A stretch of 64,000 nucleotides of DNA, taken from the NCBI RefSeq assembly GCF_008831285.2, contig NC_045139.1, forward strand, positions 6,976,204 to 7,040,203, given 5' to 3'. The stretch comes from Nymphaea colorata (lineage: Eukaryota; Streptophyta; Magnoliopsida; Nymphaeales; Nymphaeaceae). Of the stretch, positions 1 to 12,430 are shown piece by piece. Within the stretch, counting starts at the first letter, position 1. Every line of letters starts with the position of its first letter. The translations under genes were made by a program, and so were the position numbers. Below the pieces are notes generated by a model, which saw only the letters and a list, made by a program, of their open reading frames with translations, was not told the DNA's origin and searched no databases.

Positions 1-302
1 GTTTTCCTCCTCCTCCTTTCACGTTCTCTCATTTATGAATAGTTTGAAAGACCACCACATTGAGGATAAGTTTCAGATCGGAGCATAAGGCGACCCTTTT
101 CCTCCTCTCCTATGCTCTCCCTTCTCTTCCTCCCTCTCTCCAGTCTTGAATTGAGAGCCATTGAAAGAGACGAACGGAGCCATACGTAAGGAGTTGAATG
201 GTGGCAGCGTCGGCGTGGGGACTTACCATTCACACCTCTCTCTTCCTTTCCCCTACCTCTTTAACCTCTGCACTCACCTTCCTTTTTCTATCTTTATCCT
301 CC

Positions 303-358
303 ATGGCTGCCCAGAAAGCTTTGTCTCGATTCGCCCCCAAAACGGCGACAGGGGCTCG
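303..358 (+). other. Possible orphan first coding exon (mitochondrial-presequence-like)
   Basis: An ATG at 303 opens 18 codons plus 2 bases that run into a canonical donor (CG|GTGAGA at 359). The encoded peptide starts MAAQKALSRF and contains Ala, Arg, Lys and Thr but no acidic residue, as organelle presequences often do. A pyrimidine-rich, leader-like stretch precedes it. I found no matching downstream exon before the LINE, so this may be a captured or broken first exon or chance. Low confidence. Confidence 0.18.
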
Positions 359-1640
359 GTGAGAATGCAACGTGTCTTCCTGGCCACCCTATGTTGCCGT
401 CCTTCCACGATATCACGATCAAATTTGTTCCTTTTTTATTGCGTTCCTCCATGATCAGGATCTCAGAGCTTGGAGCTGAGTATTGTCCTTATTAATAACT
501 AATCTGGTTTGATCAGTTAAATCAATATAAGAGAGATTGTTCTCAGAATATTCTCTTCTCCACTAATAAATGGCATGTCCTTTCCTGGTTTGGCATGACA
601 AATGGACTAAGATTCCTGAACTGCTTACCTTGGGCTTGGGGTTCGTCATAATTTAATTTCTCTTGCATCATGTTCACCGAGTGGGAGAGGAGAACATGTT
701 TAGTTAGTTAAACAGAAGTGCTATACGTACTCAATTAGGACTTGAGACGAGAGTTTCAGGTTGACTACTTGAAGTTCATGTTATTAAAATCAGTTTTTTC
801 AACAGAACAGTTATTTAACTTATTTTTAGGAAGACTCAAGAGATCCAATCGACATCTCGGGAATAGAAAGCATTAGTATATACAGAAAAGTTTGATCAAG
901 TCTTAAAGAAAAAGAAAAGCTAATGGTCTCTAAGATTTTACTAGAAGCTAATTGATCTAGAAATGACCAATCACTTTTACATAGTTCAGAAAAGCAGCAA
1001 ATAAATGGACCGACTGCCGATTCAGGCGGAATCTGGACCGATCGATCTCTTTTAATTAGTTGAAAGATATTCAAATTTCGAACTTGGTCAGATCTTTGGG
1101 CATAAACTTCGTAAAAGTAACCAAATTATCTGCAGTCATGCATCACAGTAATCAAATGTTCACAGCGTAGCGTACTGAACCCACAGTAAAATAATACGTA
1201 GAGGTGGAAATAGTGAAAACTGGTAGACGAGAGGGATCCTAGTTTTATGAGACGGCCACCATGGCAGCTGCCCGGAAAATATGGCGACAGATGTCCATTG
1301 CTGCTCTAGGCTCGTAGTTTCGGTTCCCCAGATAACAAAGATGATGGCCTCCATTCTCGAGAATGGTCAACGTGTCTTTTAAAGAGCCCTAAGTCCTCGA
1401 GTGTTTGTGGACGGGGAGGATCAGATTGCCTGCCAATTTCTCTGCGACAAGTATGATCGGTAAGATTAGGAAGAAATGAATATTTTGTAGTAACTTAATA
1501 GTCAGATCATCATCAAATACAATAGCATGTTCTGTTAGATTATGCTTCAAGCATACCACATGTGCATTTTAAATATATGAGTGAATGTCTTTTAAGAGTA
1601 CTCTGAAATGCCACTGAAAGTAGACTAGATTTTGTTTGAA
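359..1640. other. Intergenic, no gene seen
   Basis: AT-rich single-copy-looking sequence. The open frames here are short, lack family resemblance and are not flanked by convincing splice sites. I see nothing else to report. Confidence 0.5.
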
Positions 1641-2076
1641 CAACAAACAGCCAAGTTGAGCCCAAGTTCAGTCAGTTTGAGTTTGCCTGAACTAATGAAA
1701 CTTCAAGTTCGACTCAGCTCGAGCTCGAGAATAGCTCAACGAAAGCAGCTCGAGCTAAACTTGGAAGTTACATGTCGACTCGAATAAGACTAGATAAACT
1801 CATTTGAATAGAATTTATATTCATTATTAAATCGAGCTTTACTCGATTAAAGCTCGGCAAACTCGTAAACTCGTTTGAATATATCGACTTGATTAACGCT
1901 CGACAAACTCGATTAAGGCTCGAGCTAGACTCGACAATTACATGTTAAACTCGAACTCAACTCGATTATTTGAATGAATCAACACATGAACTCAAGCTCG
2001 ACTCATTAAGCAAATGACTCAGCTCGAACTCCTTCACAAATTGAGCTTTAACGAGTCGAGCTGTTCACCCCTACTT
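1641..2076 (-). repeat. CTCGAG-rich dispersed repeat, copy 1
   Basis: The stretch is dense in variants of AGCTCGA, ACTCGA and TCGAGC, interspersed with AT-rich segments, and ends with GAGCTGTTCACCCCTACTT. Reverse-complemented, it begins TAGGGGTGAACAGCTCGA, which resembles the start of the copy at about 2,938. The two copies are therefore inverted relative to each other. The low-complexity inner part and the conserved edge suggest a non-autonomous dispersed element. The family is not identified. Confidence 0.55.
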
Positions 2077-2937
2077 ATTTCTCTCCTTTCCTTTGAATGG
2101 TATATATTTTGAAATGTTGAGAAAACAATTTGGTTTTCATATTTACAAACTAATTTCCACCATATGATATTTTTAAAAACAATGACCCATGTGATATCTA
2201 TTAAAGTTTGGTATATGAAGCAAAGCGCCGTATTACAGAGTAGGTACAGTTTAATGACAGGTGTTTAATATTTTGCCATCCAGTAACAGCAAGCTGCGCA
2301 CCTTAACCGATCATAGCCCTTTTGGTAAGCGATCAATTGAAATTGCTGATGCTTGAGATGGTCTTCGCTGAGCTCTGCAGGCACCTGACAGTTGAAATAA
2401 TGATATCATATTACATAATCGGCGTGAGGTTTTTGGGGCCGTCATAGACCAAATGGAGTTCACACTAAGGCGTGCTGTGCCCTATACATAATTATATGGC
2501 CTATGGACACCACATGGTTCACAAACTAAGCTAAGTAGGTTCGCTCAACATGATCACCTCATCCATCTACCTACCCACTTAGTTAGGAGTCTTACTCAAA
2601 ATATACTTTAGCTGTAACTATATATAGTTTCTGAAAAGAGAGTTGGTTCCTTTTTGGAATGAAGAAGAGGGCGTGTGAGAAAAGTCTCCCTAAATTTAAC
2701 CCGTGCTGAAGTCACATACATAAAGCATTGCTCTTTTTGACACACTCGAGAGAGAAAAAGAAACAAAGTTCACATAGAGAACGTAAAAAGGGGCACATCA
2801 ACGACCAATAGAAGTGTTGAAAGCTCCGGAAAAAAACAAGCCCAAGATTTGTTGCTTCTCATTTTCTTTTGTTTTGGGTTTGGGTTGAAGGCACCGCGAA
2901 AAGGGAGAGGGTTGGTTTGCTTATGCACGGGAGGTTA

Positions 2938-3095
2938 GGGATGAACAACGAGTCGAGCTAAAGCTCGGCTCAACTCGTTAATCAAGTTGAGTTCGAGTTT
3001 AATATGTAACTGTTGAGTCGAACTCGAGGTTTCATTAGTCGAGCTAAGTTCAAGCTGACTAAACTCAGGCTTGACTAGGCTCATGTTCAAGAGCG
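2938..3095 (+). repeat. CTCGAG-rich dispersed repeat, copy 2 (opposite orientation)
   Basis: Begins TTAGGGATGAACAACGAGTC and continues with AGCTCGGCTCAACTCG-type motifs, fading out near CTCATGTTCAAG. The edge matches the reverse complement of the edge of the copy ending near 2,076. Shorter than copy 1, probably truncated. Confidence 0.5.
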
Positions 3096-4553
3096 GAGGG
3101 AGGGGGGTCCGCCTAGGAAATTACATTAAAATAATTAAAAAATTTTAGTTGTGTAATGTATTTTTTGGATTCGAGTTTAGTTTGGCCCTACCGAGATAAG
3201 TTCATTGGACCGTTTGGCCGGCTCCTGAAAAAAATCCTCTCAGCCGCTCTTGCTCATGTTCACCGCTACTGGAGGCTACAAGCTACTAGGCCACAATGGA
3301 TCGGATTTAGATCTATATATCAATTAATTGAACAAGCCTGCTTGTATCATGTTCTTTAGTGTAAGATCTAAATATTCTTAGCTCCGTTCAAGTTAATTCA
3401 TCTTGAATTGAGTTCAATTTCATTTATATTACTGAGGTCGTCTATTTCTAAACATGTCATTTGGCGAGCAACTTAATTTCTGAGTTCATTTTTTATCAAT
3501 CTAAGAAACAGTTTATCAATTTCTTCACACAAATACACTTCAGTAAACTTTAGTTTGTGCTGGCATATCCCATGCATTTGTTTTTTCATTTTGCCTTTCA
3601 GGATTACTTTAAAATGAGTCATTTAGTTCATGTGGATAAAAGTACTCCACGTCTTTTCAAGTCATGGTTCCCAGTGGCGTAATATCGCCAAACCGCCGTT
3701 CGGTTCCTAGAGTTTTGGCAGATCCAGATGCCACTGATCTGAGTTGTCTCCTAGTGAAGGCTTTGGCTTTTTGCTGAAGAGCGTCATCCTTGCATAAGAG
3801 CGATTATTAATCTGGGTTGGGACTCGTCATTTGCCTGTTTTATCTGTTTCCTCTTATCAATTCTGATGCATATATACCTAAAAATATTTGAAGATTCAAT
3901 ACCCAAAATCCATAATGCCATAACCTGACGGTTCCGTTGCTTTGTACTCAAAAAATAATGAAATACACCTTACTAGTTATAAACATTAATGTTGAACGTA
4001 TCATAAAAATTGATTAGAGAAAAAGTTAAAGATCACGCTAAGCTCTTGAAGTTCGCCAACTTGAAAGAGATTAAGCTTTGATTCCTTAGCCGTGTGAACG
4101 GAACTTTTATCTGTGTGTGAAAGCTCAATTCTGCCGTCAGTTCGGTTGCCTGATGGCCTATTTTAAAGAAGATCGGTATCAGATACATGCATTTATTATA
4201 TATTATATGGCCCCCATTGACTGAAAATCCATGTTCGAATTACTAAAAGCTGAACTGCAGAAACAAATTTCTTGACATTAAAATACATGGGCGGTTGTCC
4301 GATCTGAAAAAAACGTCCAATCCTTATCTAGCCATATATAATTACATATAGGGAGTTCAAATGTTAAGATGTCGTCACATAGTTAAAACTTAAATATGTC
4401 AATAAAAAAACAGTCGTTACGTGTATTAGTAACGGTCTGTGTATGACTCTAGCTTTTTAAAGTCATACAACCATGTAACTAGGCCTGTCTGATCCAACAT
4501 AATGGACAGCTAAAAAAAATTAACAAGTATTTTGTCATATAATATCATTTCAC
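3096..4553. other. Intergenic, no gene seen
   Basis: AT-rich non-coding sequence with no recognisable gene, RNA gene or element. The one longer open frame (3,156-3,359) shows no family resemblance. Confidence 0.5.
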
Positions 4554-4673
4554 ATTTTTTTTATTTTTCTTTCAACCGTGCTTCAAATGAGTAGTCTTAG
4601 TAAATAACTAGTTAGAATCATCATTCACTATATATATATTTTTTTTTTATTTTTCTTTCAACCGTGCTTCAAA

Positions 4674-4706
<33 letters not shown>
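4554..4706. repeat. Direct repeat pair plus TA microsatellite
   Basis: A segment reading TTATTTTTCTTTCAACCGTG followed by CTTCAAATGA occurs at 4,554-4,590 and again at 4,638-4,676. A TA dinucleotide run of about 30 bases follows immediately. The second copy may have arisen by slippage or microsatellite-mediated duplication. Confidence 0.75.
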
Positions 4707-4709
<3 letters not shown>

Positions 4710-6429
4710 CATAACACCCTATATCTTGGGTTTGAACCTATAGGTTATGCTTATGTACCATAAAAAGGTGGGTCGTATGTCTAAGTTGAAATTTCTATAG
4801 CTATTGTGACATAGTACCAGCATGACTCTGAACTCTATGGATAAGAAAAAAGAAAGATTTTCATCTCTCATCTGGTTCTCATTTGGGTAGTGAGATTAAT
4901 CCTCTCGCTCAACCAAAGAACAATTCAAAATTGAGCCTTGGAGGTTTGAACAAATTTCTGCAAAATATAGAATTGATTCAAATCGGCTAGACCATCTATT
5001 GGGAGACTTAGCCCATTCCAGTTGTGTAGTTATTAATCCGTGAAACTTATTATCATATTTGTTTAAAAAGTATATCAAACAAAAGAAGTTTTAAAACATT
5101 TTAAAAATAATATAAAGAGGAACTTTAAGCATGATTAGCTTTGAAGCCCACACCACACGTCGAGCTTGCCTGCCTTACGAATCCGTCTGAAGTGAGCAAA
5201 AGGAGCTGCAGAAGGCAGCCAAAGGCAAAAAAAAAAAATGGACTCTCCGTCCGAGGGGGAAAAGAGTCTGTGTTTTCTTGTGATCGTGTCTTTGCCTATA
5301 ATGCCGACGCTGTATGAAGTCCACGAGGATCCCAAGTGCGCTTCCGTTGTCTTCATTCTAACTTTGTCCTCCCTCTCAGATCAGAAGACAGTGGGAGAGT
5401 TGGAGTCTTGCTCGTTTCCCAAGTTCTTCCAATGAGAGGAGAAGACACATGTTGGGGAGTCTGATCAGCGAATGGAAGGGATGGAGGGGTTGGGTCGAGG
5501 CCATGGCGGAACTGGCCGGCTCAGGCGTATGCCCACGGGCAGCACGCGCCCTTCAGGTGGCCCTCTCTTTCCCAAAGAACAAAAAACAAACGGAGAAGCA
5601 ATTAAGCAATGGAGAGGAAGGCACCAAATAATACATGGCCAACGCCGGAGCGCCGCCTTCAATGTAACGTTCCAAAACCATATACAACACGACGAAACGG
5701 CTGCTTCTTAATCATTTTCGCAGATTAAATTTCCCGCCCTGGCTGTTTGCATTCTCACAAATATTAGTTTCGAGAAAATCTCGGTAGGATTTTTCTCAAG
5801 TATTTTTTTGACGAAATTGTTTTTCTCAGGTTAATCTTGATAAAATCTCCACAGTTCTTTAAAAATTCAAAATACATGACTATATATAAAACCTTTAAAA
5901 ATTCAAAATATTAAAATCTCCAAAAAGTCACGAAAAGAACATGACAAATTCAAGATGAAATAGCAAGATTTTCATTTAGGTGAGATTTTTTTCTCTTTTT
6001 TCGTTTTATGTGATTTTCTTGTACATATTATAAGATTTTCAAAAATCTCGTGAAATCTGTGACACTGATCTAAATATATCAAACAACAATATTACACATC
6101 GCTTATGAAGATTTTAAACCTATACATATATATAGATAGATAATGAATGAATGAGTTACATCAAAAACTGTTGATTCGTTAATAACAAGAATATTTAGTG
6201 GAACAACTTTCACAAGCCTTGGTAAGATGGCTGGTACTAATAGTAATTCAACTCATTCACATACGCATGTCATTAAAAAGGCATTGGTTTTCTTAAATGA
6301 TCGCATCGGGTCTATTTCTGACATCATACACATAGCACATTAATTAGACATAATTAGCAGCTGCATATCAAGATCATTATTCGTCAATAGCTAGACAAAG
6401 GCCAATAAACGGTTGTTGGGAGATAAGCT
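4707..6429. other. Intergenic, no gene seen
   Basis: Non-coding. A less AT-rich patch at about 5,130-5,700 has overlapping short open frames on both strands, none resembling a known protein. The rest is AT-rich up to the 3' end of the LINE. Confidence 0.45.
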
Positions 6430-6658
6430 CTCATCCTTTTATTACAGAAAAATTAAGATATGTACAGGACAAAAAAAAAATTTACACAAAGTTGTGAAAC
6501 AGCCACAACAAGGGGAAAAAACCCAAAACCCTGGCAAGCATAACCCAACTGCCCCAAAAAACCGCCACCAGAAGGCCTCAAATTCCCACCAGCGTTTTAG
6601 CTCCTGAAAAGGGGAAAGACTAAAACCAGAAACAATATTAGGAAACCAAATAAAAGCA

Positions 6659-9600
6659 TTAACCACCATCATCCCTGCCATCCCTTTCCCCATATTGACA
6701 CATCTGGTCTCCAACCTCTAAAGTAGGCAGTTGACTAAGAACCCTTAGACGTTGGCTGGCTGCCCTCATGTGTTGCCATTTCTGGTTAATCGGCCTCTTG
6801 CCTTCCAGCATCACTCTAAATCTGCGCTTCCATCCTTCATTGTTAGATATGATCTCAAAACTGCCATTGACTGTCGTCATAGAATGCAACCATCTATTAA
6901 ACACTTGTAATTCAGCTTCGTCCTCCTTAGAATGAGCTTCAGTAAATATGGTCTTGGATTCTATGCCTCTCAATCTCCACATGCCCATCACCATGGTATT
7001 AATGCCCTTCTTATATGTAACAATTTGCAACACATTAGTGTCCATGCTTATACTGGAGAGTCTGCCCTCGCAAAGGATTCCAATCCGCAACCAAGCGGAC
7101 ATAGCCTTACGCTCGTCATCCTTCAGCGACAAACTTAGAAAAGCCTCCTTAGCTGAGCGCCAAATACCAAAGAAAATATGTCCAATCATAGCTGTGGTCA
7201 GTCTTCCATGTGCCACTTCATTCCTGAACCACCATAACTTCCATAACGCAATTGGAAAGAGTAACATCCAACATTTCCTAAGCCATTTAACATTGAAAGA
7301 CACCTTGTTCCAAAGCTGACATTCCTTATCAATGCTCTGCCACGGGAGCCTACTTCTGCCAAAACTAGCAATCGTCTTTCGCCACACCTTATGAACCACA
7401 GAGCACTTGAACATGACGTGTACATTGTTCTCCTTCTCTCTTTTGCATAAATGGCATCTGTTTGCCAAATGAACTCCATGTCTTTGTAATATGTCTTGAG
7501 TGGTCAGTCTCATATGGCTAGCAATGTAGGTGATCCAACTTGCTTTAGCTGGGATATGATTGTTCCAAATACGCTTTCGCCAGCCTTCCTGACTACCCTT
7601 CTGTCTTATGGCATCCCAAATCGATCTAGAGGAAAGATCATTGAGTTCAGTAGCATTACTAACAAGTTTGTCAATCTCATTAGCTAGTTAGATACACCTA
7701 CTCGCAGTTAATGCTTTGGTTGGCAGCGCTAGCCTAGCCTCACCCAAACTCCTAACTTCGGCAACAAAAAGTTTCAATTGATCAACTATGACACCATACT
7801 CCTCGCCACTAATTGAATTCGCTAGAATTTCGTCATGCCACCAGTCAGATCAGAAGAAAACAGAATTACCATTCTTCCACCTCACCCAATTTGCTATCTT
7901 ATTACAGCCTTTTCCTAAGTTTTTCCAAGCCCAAGATCCCCTCCAAGGTTTGCGCAGAGTCCACAAACTGTTGGATTTGAGATAAGTAGCTCTGATCCAT
8001 TGTGCAAAGAGAGAGTTATTATTAAAGGAAGAGCAAAGTCTGCTCGCTAGGAGGAAAACGTTCACTTCCTCAAGAAGGCGTAAACCAATGCCACCTTCCG
8101 CCTTGGGCTTGCACAAAGAATTCCAGGCTATTTGGTGGATGTGCCGGTTAACCTCAGTATCAGCCCACACGAATTCGGCCATGCATCGCTCCAGCTTCTT
8201 TAGTACTTCGTTGGGGAGAGAAAAAGATTGCATCCAAAAGTTACCCATGGAGCTTAGGTTATGGGTGATAAGGCAAGCACGTCCTGCATAGGATAGGAGT
8301 TGGGTTTTCCAAGGCGCCATCTTCTTCTCGAATTTAGCAATCAAACCTGCGCAAAGGTTCGAATTTAAGTTTCCCGTAAAGAGAGGAACACCCAAGTAAT
8401 TCAAAGGTAGCTTAACCGCCTGCCAACCTCCAATGTTGGCTAACCTTTGCTCAAGGGGAGTATCCACGTTGAAAGTGAAAAGAGAAGACTTAGAGTTATT
8501 GATAATGAATCTCATTCTTTTTTCAAGTTGGCTCAGGACCCTCTTGATATTGGTTATCGATTTAACTGAAGCAACGCTAAAGAGGAGGGGATCATCAGCA
8601 AACATTAAGTAGTGAACATCAGGAATAGCTCTAACTGAGTATGGTAGGCGAATGGCTCTCTTCATAATTTGTCCCTTAAGATATCTGGCTGTCATTTCCA
8701 TTACAAGTATGAAAAGGTAGGGGGACATCGGATCGCCTTACCTAACACTCCTCACAGCTGTGAAGTTTCTCCCTACGTCACCATTAATCAACACTGTATA
8801 GGAGACAGAAGAGACACAAAGCATGATTTTTTCTACCAGGACAGGTGAAATCCCAGATAAGTGAGGTTGTTCTGCATGAATCTCCAAGACACTCTTATCA
8901 TACGCTTTAGAGATATCGAGTTTGAGACAGGCTACGACCTCTTTCCTGTTATCAAAAAGGTGAACCAACTCATTGGCCATGGCAATCTGATCGTAGATCA
9001 CCCTAGATTTGACAAAGGCCCCTTAAGTTATCCCGATCAAGCGAGAAGGATGTTCATCATGCGCTACACTATTACTTTAACAATCACCTTGTAAAGACTA
9101 TTGCACAGGGCAATGGGTCTAAAATCCTTGATCCGACGAGCTCCTCTTTTCTTAGGGATGAGCATCAAGTAGGTATTGTTCAAACTACGCACTAACTTCC
9201 TGGATTTGAAAAAATTGTCCACCACTCTCCAAATATCCTGGCCAATTTCCTCCCACCTGATTTGATAAAAAAAAGTTCGAAAAACCATCAGGCCTCGGAG
9301 CACTGTCCTTGTCCAGAGATATAACAGTTTCCTTGACCTCCGCATAGGTGGCTGGTTGCAAGAGGGAGGCGTTTTCTTCCGCAGAGACAAATTCTCCCTG
9401 CCCGATATCACTAGGGATTTCACCATTAGTCGTAGCCTCATTAAGGAAACATTCAAAATGGCTGCTAACTGCTTCCAGTACGCTATTGATAGAAGAGAAA
9501 GTTTGTCCAGCCACCTCAAGATCAGCAATGCGGTTCTTTCTAGATCTATTGTTGATAATAGTTTGAAAGAATCGCGTGTTTTTGTCCCCATCTAACAACC

Positions 9601-10624
9601 ACTTGACTCTCGACTTATCCTTCCACATGATCTCTTCCAAGTGTAAAGCCTTTTCCAGCTCTCTCTTGATGGATTCCTCTGCTTGCCTAAGGCGACATTG
9701 AAGTGACTTTATGTTATCCTCAATACGCCCAAAGGAATTTTTGTTCCAGGATATTAGGCTGCGCTTCACCACCTCAAGTTTTCGAAGGACCCGCAGCATG
9801 GGACACCCCTGCACCTCAGCCCTCCACGCTTCAATGATAACCTGGTGGCCATCCCTGGTCATCATCCAAGGTTTTATGATTCTGAATTGTCTAGTGTTCC
9901 TATTCTACCAAAGAGGGTTGTCCATCTTCACCATGATCACATTGTGGTTTGAAGTGGCTCTGGGGGACGTTGAAAGAGCACAAACAACGTTTGTCTGTCT
10001 TTCCCAAGCAGAATTAGTTAAACCCCAGTCAAGTTTGCAAAAGATTTTATCCTTACCTTGGCGTCTATTGGACCTGGTGTAATTATTTTGGTTGTCACAT
10101 AGCTCCTTAAGATTGGAAGATAGTACAAATCTGTTAAAATCAGTATAAGCTTGAGCATTCGGGGGCTTACCCGTTTTGTTGAGGCTATTGCGCATAGCAT
10201 TAAAGTCCCCATAGATCAAAGTAGGAATGTCTTGAGCATTAAGAAAAAATGTCAACTCAACAAAGCTATTATGACGAAGTATGGGGTTGTTTGGCATGTA
10301 AACAGCTACTATCCGGAAAATCTGCGTCACATTAGCAAAAGAGAAGTAATCGGCCAACCACCATTGATTTTTAACCCAACCATGGTTGTGAGCATGCACC
10401 TGGTTTCAAAGGCCAAAAATACGAGCATGCCCCTCCTTCCCATCTTCATTCCTCTGCACCCCTTCCATGTTTAAGCGACTGGAAACACTCCTAATAACCA
10501 CCTTCTTAACTTGCGCATCAAGTAGAAAGCAGATCCAAGGCCTTTCAGACTTACAAAGATTAACAAGGTCATGTTGAGCCGTCGGCCGTGTAGCCCCCCT
10601 CATGTTCCAACAAGCGAGTTTCAT
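6659..10624 (-). pseudogene. LINE ORF2 (endonuclease, reverse transcriptase, zf-RVT), broken
   Basis: The start MKLACWNMRGATRP at 10,624 is the APE-type endonuclease N-terminus. YGDFNAM is present near 10,200, but the usual LLET is LLDA and the usual SDH is SNH. Reverse-transcriptase blocks follow: DSAPRPDGFS (usual G is R) near 9,290, LIPKKRGARRIKDFRPIALC near 9,130, KLDISKAYD near 8,920, GDPMSPYLF at about 8,735, the catalytic FADD near 8,600, and LNYLGVPL near 8,390. The C-terminal zf-RVT (CHLCKREKENNVHVMFKC) lies at about 7,440. Lesions include stops near 10,406, 9,905, 8,740 and 7,850 and frameshifts near 9,265 (A-rich homopolymer) and 9,060. At 8,740 the RQGDP motif reads R-stop-GDP. 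The protein would nick target DNA and copy the element's RNA; here it is dead. Confidence 0.88.
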
Positions 10625-11980
10625 CAGCGCATCACCGACTTCACTCCATCCCCACCATCCATAGCCTCTTCCATTCCCCCTGGCTGTTTCTCCTTGCCCT
10701 TCTCATCTAAGACACGACCTATCTCTTTAATTAAGTCATATCTTTCTTTTCTTCTCTTTCGTCCAATCTTGATCCATTTGTTTTCTCCTTCCCCTAGCTT
10801 AGGCTTGTCTACTGGGGGAGAGGTGTCAATGAGTAGCGGGCTCTGTTTCTTCTGTCTGTACCCATTACTGCGGGTGCCTCTCACCACTTTAGCCAGGGTT
10901 CTAGTTCCTGTAGTCTCGACCCCACTATGGTTCAGTCCCATCGCTGAACTTCCGGATTCAAAGGTCAAACCGAGAGGAAAAGTAAGGTCGTCCATCTTCT
11001 TATCGTTTGCCAAAACATAAAAAGGGTTAGGAGATAAGGTTTTGGAAGAAGTACCTGATCCTTGAGGATTCGGCTCCATAGGTTAGTGCTTAGTTGCGCC
11101 TCTTCCATTGTCGCCTTGCTTTCCTTTTCCCTTGGTTTGTTTTTTTTGTCGAGTAGCTGTTGTGCGGACCTCCTATCGCTCCCTCGATTCATTCCTCATT
11201 GTTTCATCACCTAAACCGGTCTGTTTGGCAAAGGAGAGACCAGTCTCTCGGGGGTGCCCCTTCCAAGTTTTTGTGGCCATTTTTACCCTGGCCCAGGGGC
11301 TAGCTGCAATTGTCTCTCCCGCTGTGAGTTTCTTACATGTTGACCTTGTATGCGTGAGGGCACCAGACAAGTCGCAAAAGGAAATCCTTGACTCATACAC
11401 CACCTCCTGAGCGATCCGTCGACCGTCCCCTAGATCCAGGGAGACGCACGGCACTGGCAAGAAGTTGATGGGCACTTCAAGCTTCACCCTTGCAAAACCA
11501 ACCTTCTCCCATTTGCCTGAGCAACTATCTTCCTCCACATATTCTCCTCGTATGGCCCTCGCTATGCCCTTATTCATTCCATAGGTGAATCGGTATCTGG
11601 GGTAACTGAACCCATAGCATAACCGTTTCCACCGCATTAATCTTCAGCTCTTGACCAGGCTGCCATCGGCTAGCGATTAGAGTACGCCCGCCCACTCTCC
11701 ATGTCCTTCTCTGAATTACTTCTGTCAACTTTGCTTCTGTATCAACTCTAATTAGAAACCTTCCATATCCCACTATGGAGAAACGTGGGTTCTTAACCTT
11801 CCCCCACTGTTTTCTCAAGGATGAAAAAACATAACTGTAATTCGTTCCCAGTCTCCCACCACCCCCAAAAAGACCAGCAATAGCAACAAATTTGAAGGGC
11901 ACTTCCAAACGCTTGATTGCCTCCGCATTGAATCTGACAACAGGGTTTTCCCCCTCGAAGCTGACTTGCGCTTCCTCCAT
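10624..11980 (-). pseudogene. LINE ORF1 (gag-like, DUF4283 and degenerate zinc knuckle), broken
   Basis: The frame starts at 11,980 (MEEAQVSFEG). Its first 135 codons resemble the plant LINE gag DUF4283 region, with FSIVGYGRFLIRV and RRTWRVGGRTL in the core. A frameshift near 11,600 moves the remainder into another frame (11,637-11,173). There a zinc-knuckle-like segment reads CDLSGALTHTRSTC, so the second Cys of the usual CX2CX4HX4C is Ser. At least one stop separates this from a basic, Ser/Lys-rich tail (11,079-10,624). The ORF1 stop TGA at 10,626-10,624 shares one base with the ORF2 ATG. ORF1 proteins of this type bind the element's RNA; this copy cannot make an intact one. Confidence 0.8.
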
Positions 11981-12430
11981 TTCACCAAGGCATGGCTTCT
12001 CCCACCACCTTCACCCAAGAGCCCTTCCATCTACTTTCCTCGCGCACCCCATTGCCTGCGCCCATTTTCAGGTTCAGTCCTGCCTCCGTCTCCTCTGTCT
12101 CACAATCCATTCCTGTTGGGATAGCCTCCTCTCGTCCCCCACAATTCTTGTTGGGATACCCTCCACACGAGCCCGTCTGATCTGCACACGCCTCCCGATT
12201 TGGGCGTTTCTCTGCTTCCTCGGCCTCTCCTTCTGTCTCGCACTCCATGAGCCCTCACGCCCCAAGCTTGTCACGAGCAAGAAGGAGCTGCCTCTCTCAC
12301 GCGCTACCCCACCCTCCGGCCGGCAGGGAGGGGTCGCTGGCCAACAGCGATGGCACCCGAGCGGAGCCCTAGTTGGCGACGAGACCCTAGCTAGCCAAAG
12401 GCATTGTGCCCTAGCGATAAAGAGCTTTTA

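Larger units (their letters stand above)
6430..12430 (-). mobile_element. L1-type LINE (non-LTR retrotransposon), nearly full length, inactive
   Basis: Read on the minus strand, the element has a GC-rich 5' region (about 12,430-11,985), ORF1 with a DUF4283-like gag region, ORF2 with APE-type endonuclease, reverse transcriptase and a C-terminal zf-RVT zinc finger, and a short 3'UTR ending in an AATAAAA-like tail near 6,436. Domain order and the size of about 6 kb are those of plant L1-clade LINEs. Both ORFs carry stops and frameshifts. I could not define a target-site duplication, so both borders are estimates. The body is less AT-rich than the flanks. Confidence 0.9.

Noticed and set aside
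161-454. 97-codon plus-strand open frame near the left end
   Set aside because: Not protein-like in composition and out of frame with the candidate exon at 303. No family resemblance.
6410-6440. Target-site duplication of the LINE
   Set aside because: GATAAGCTCTC at the left and GATAAAGAGCTTTT near 12,420 look loosely alike but do not align as a duplication.
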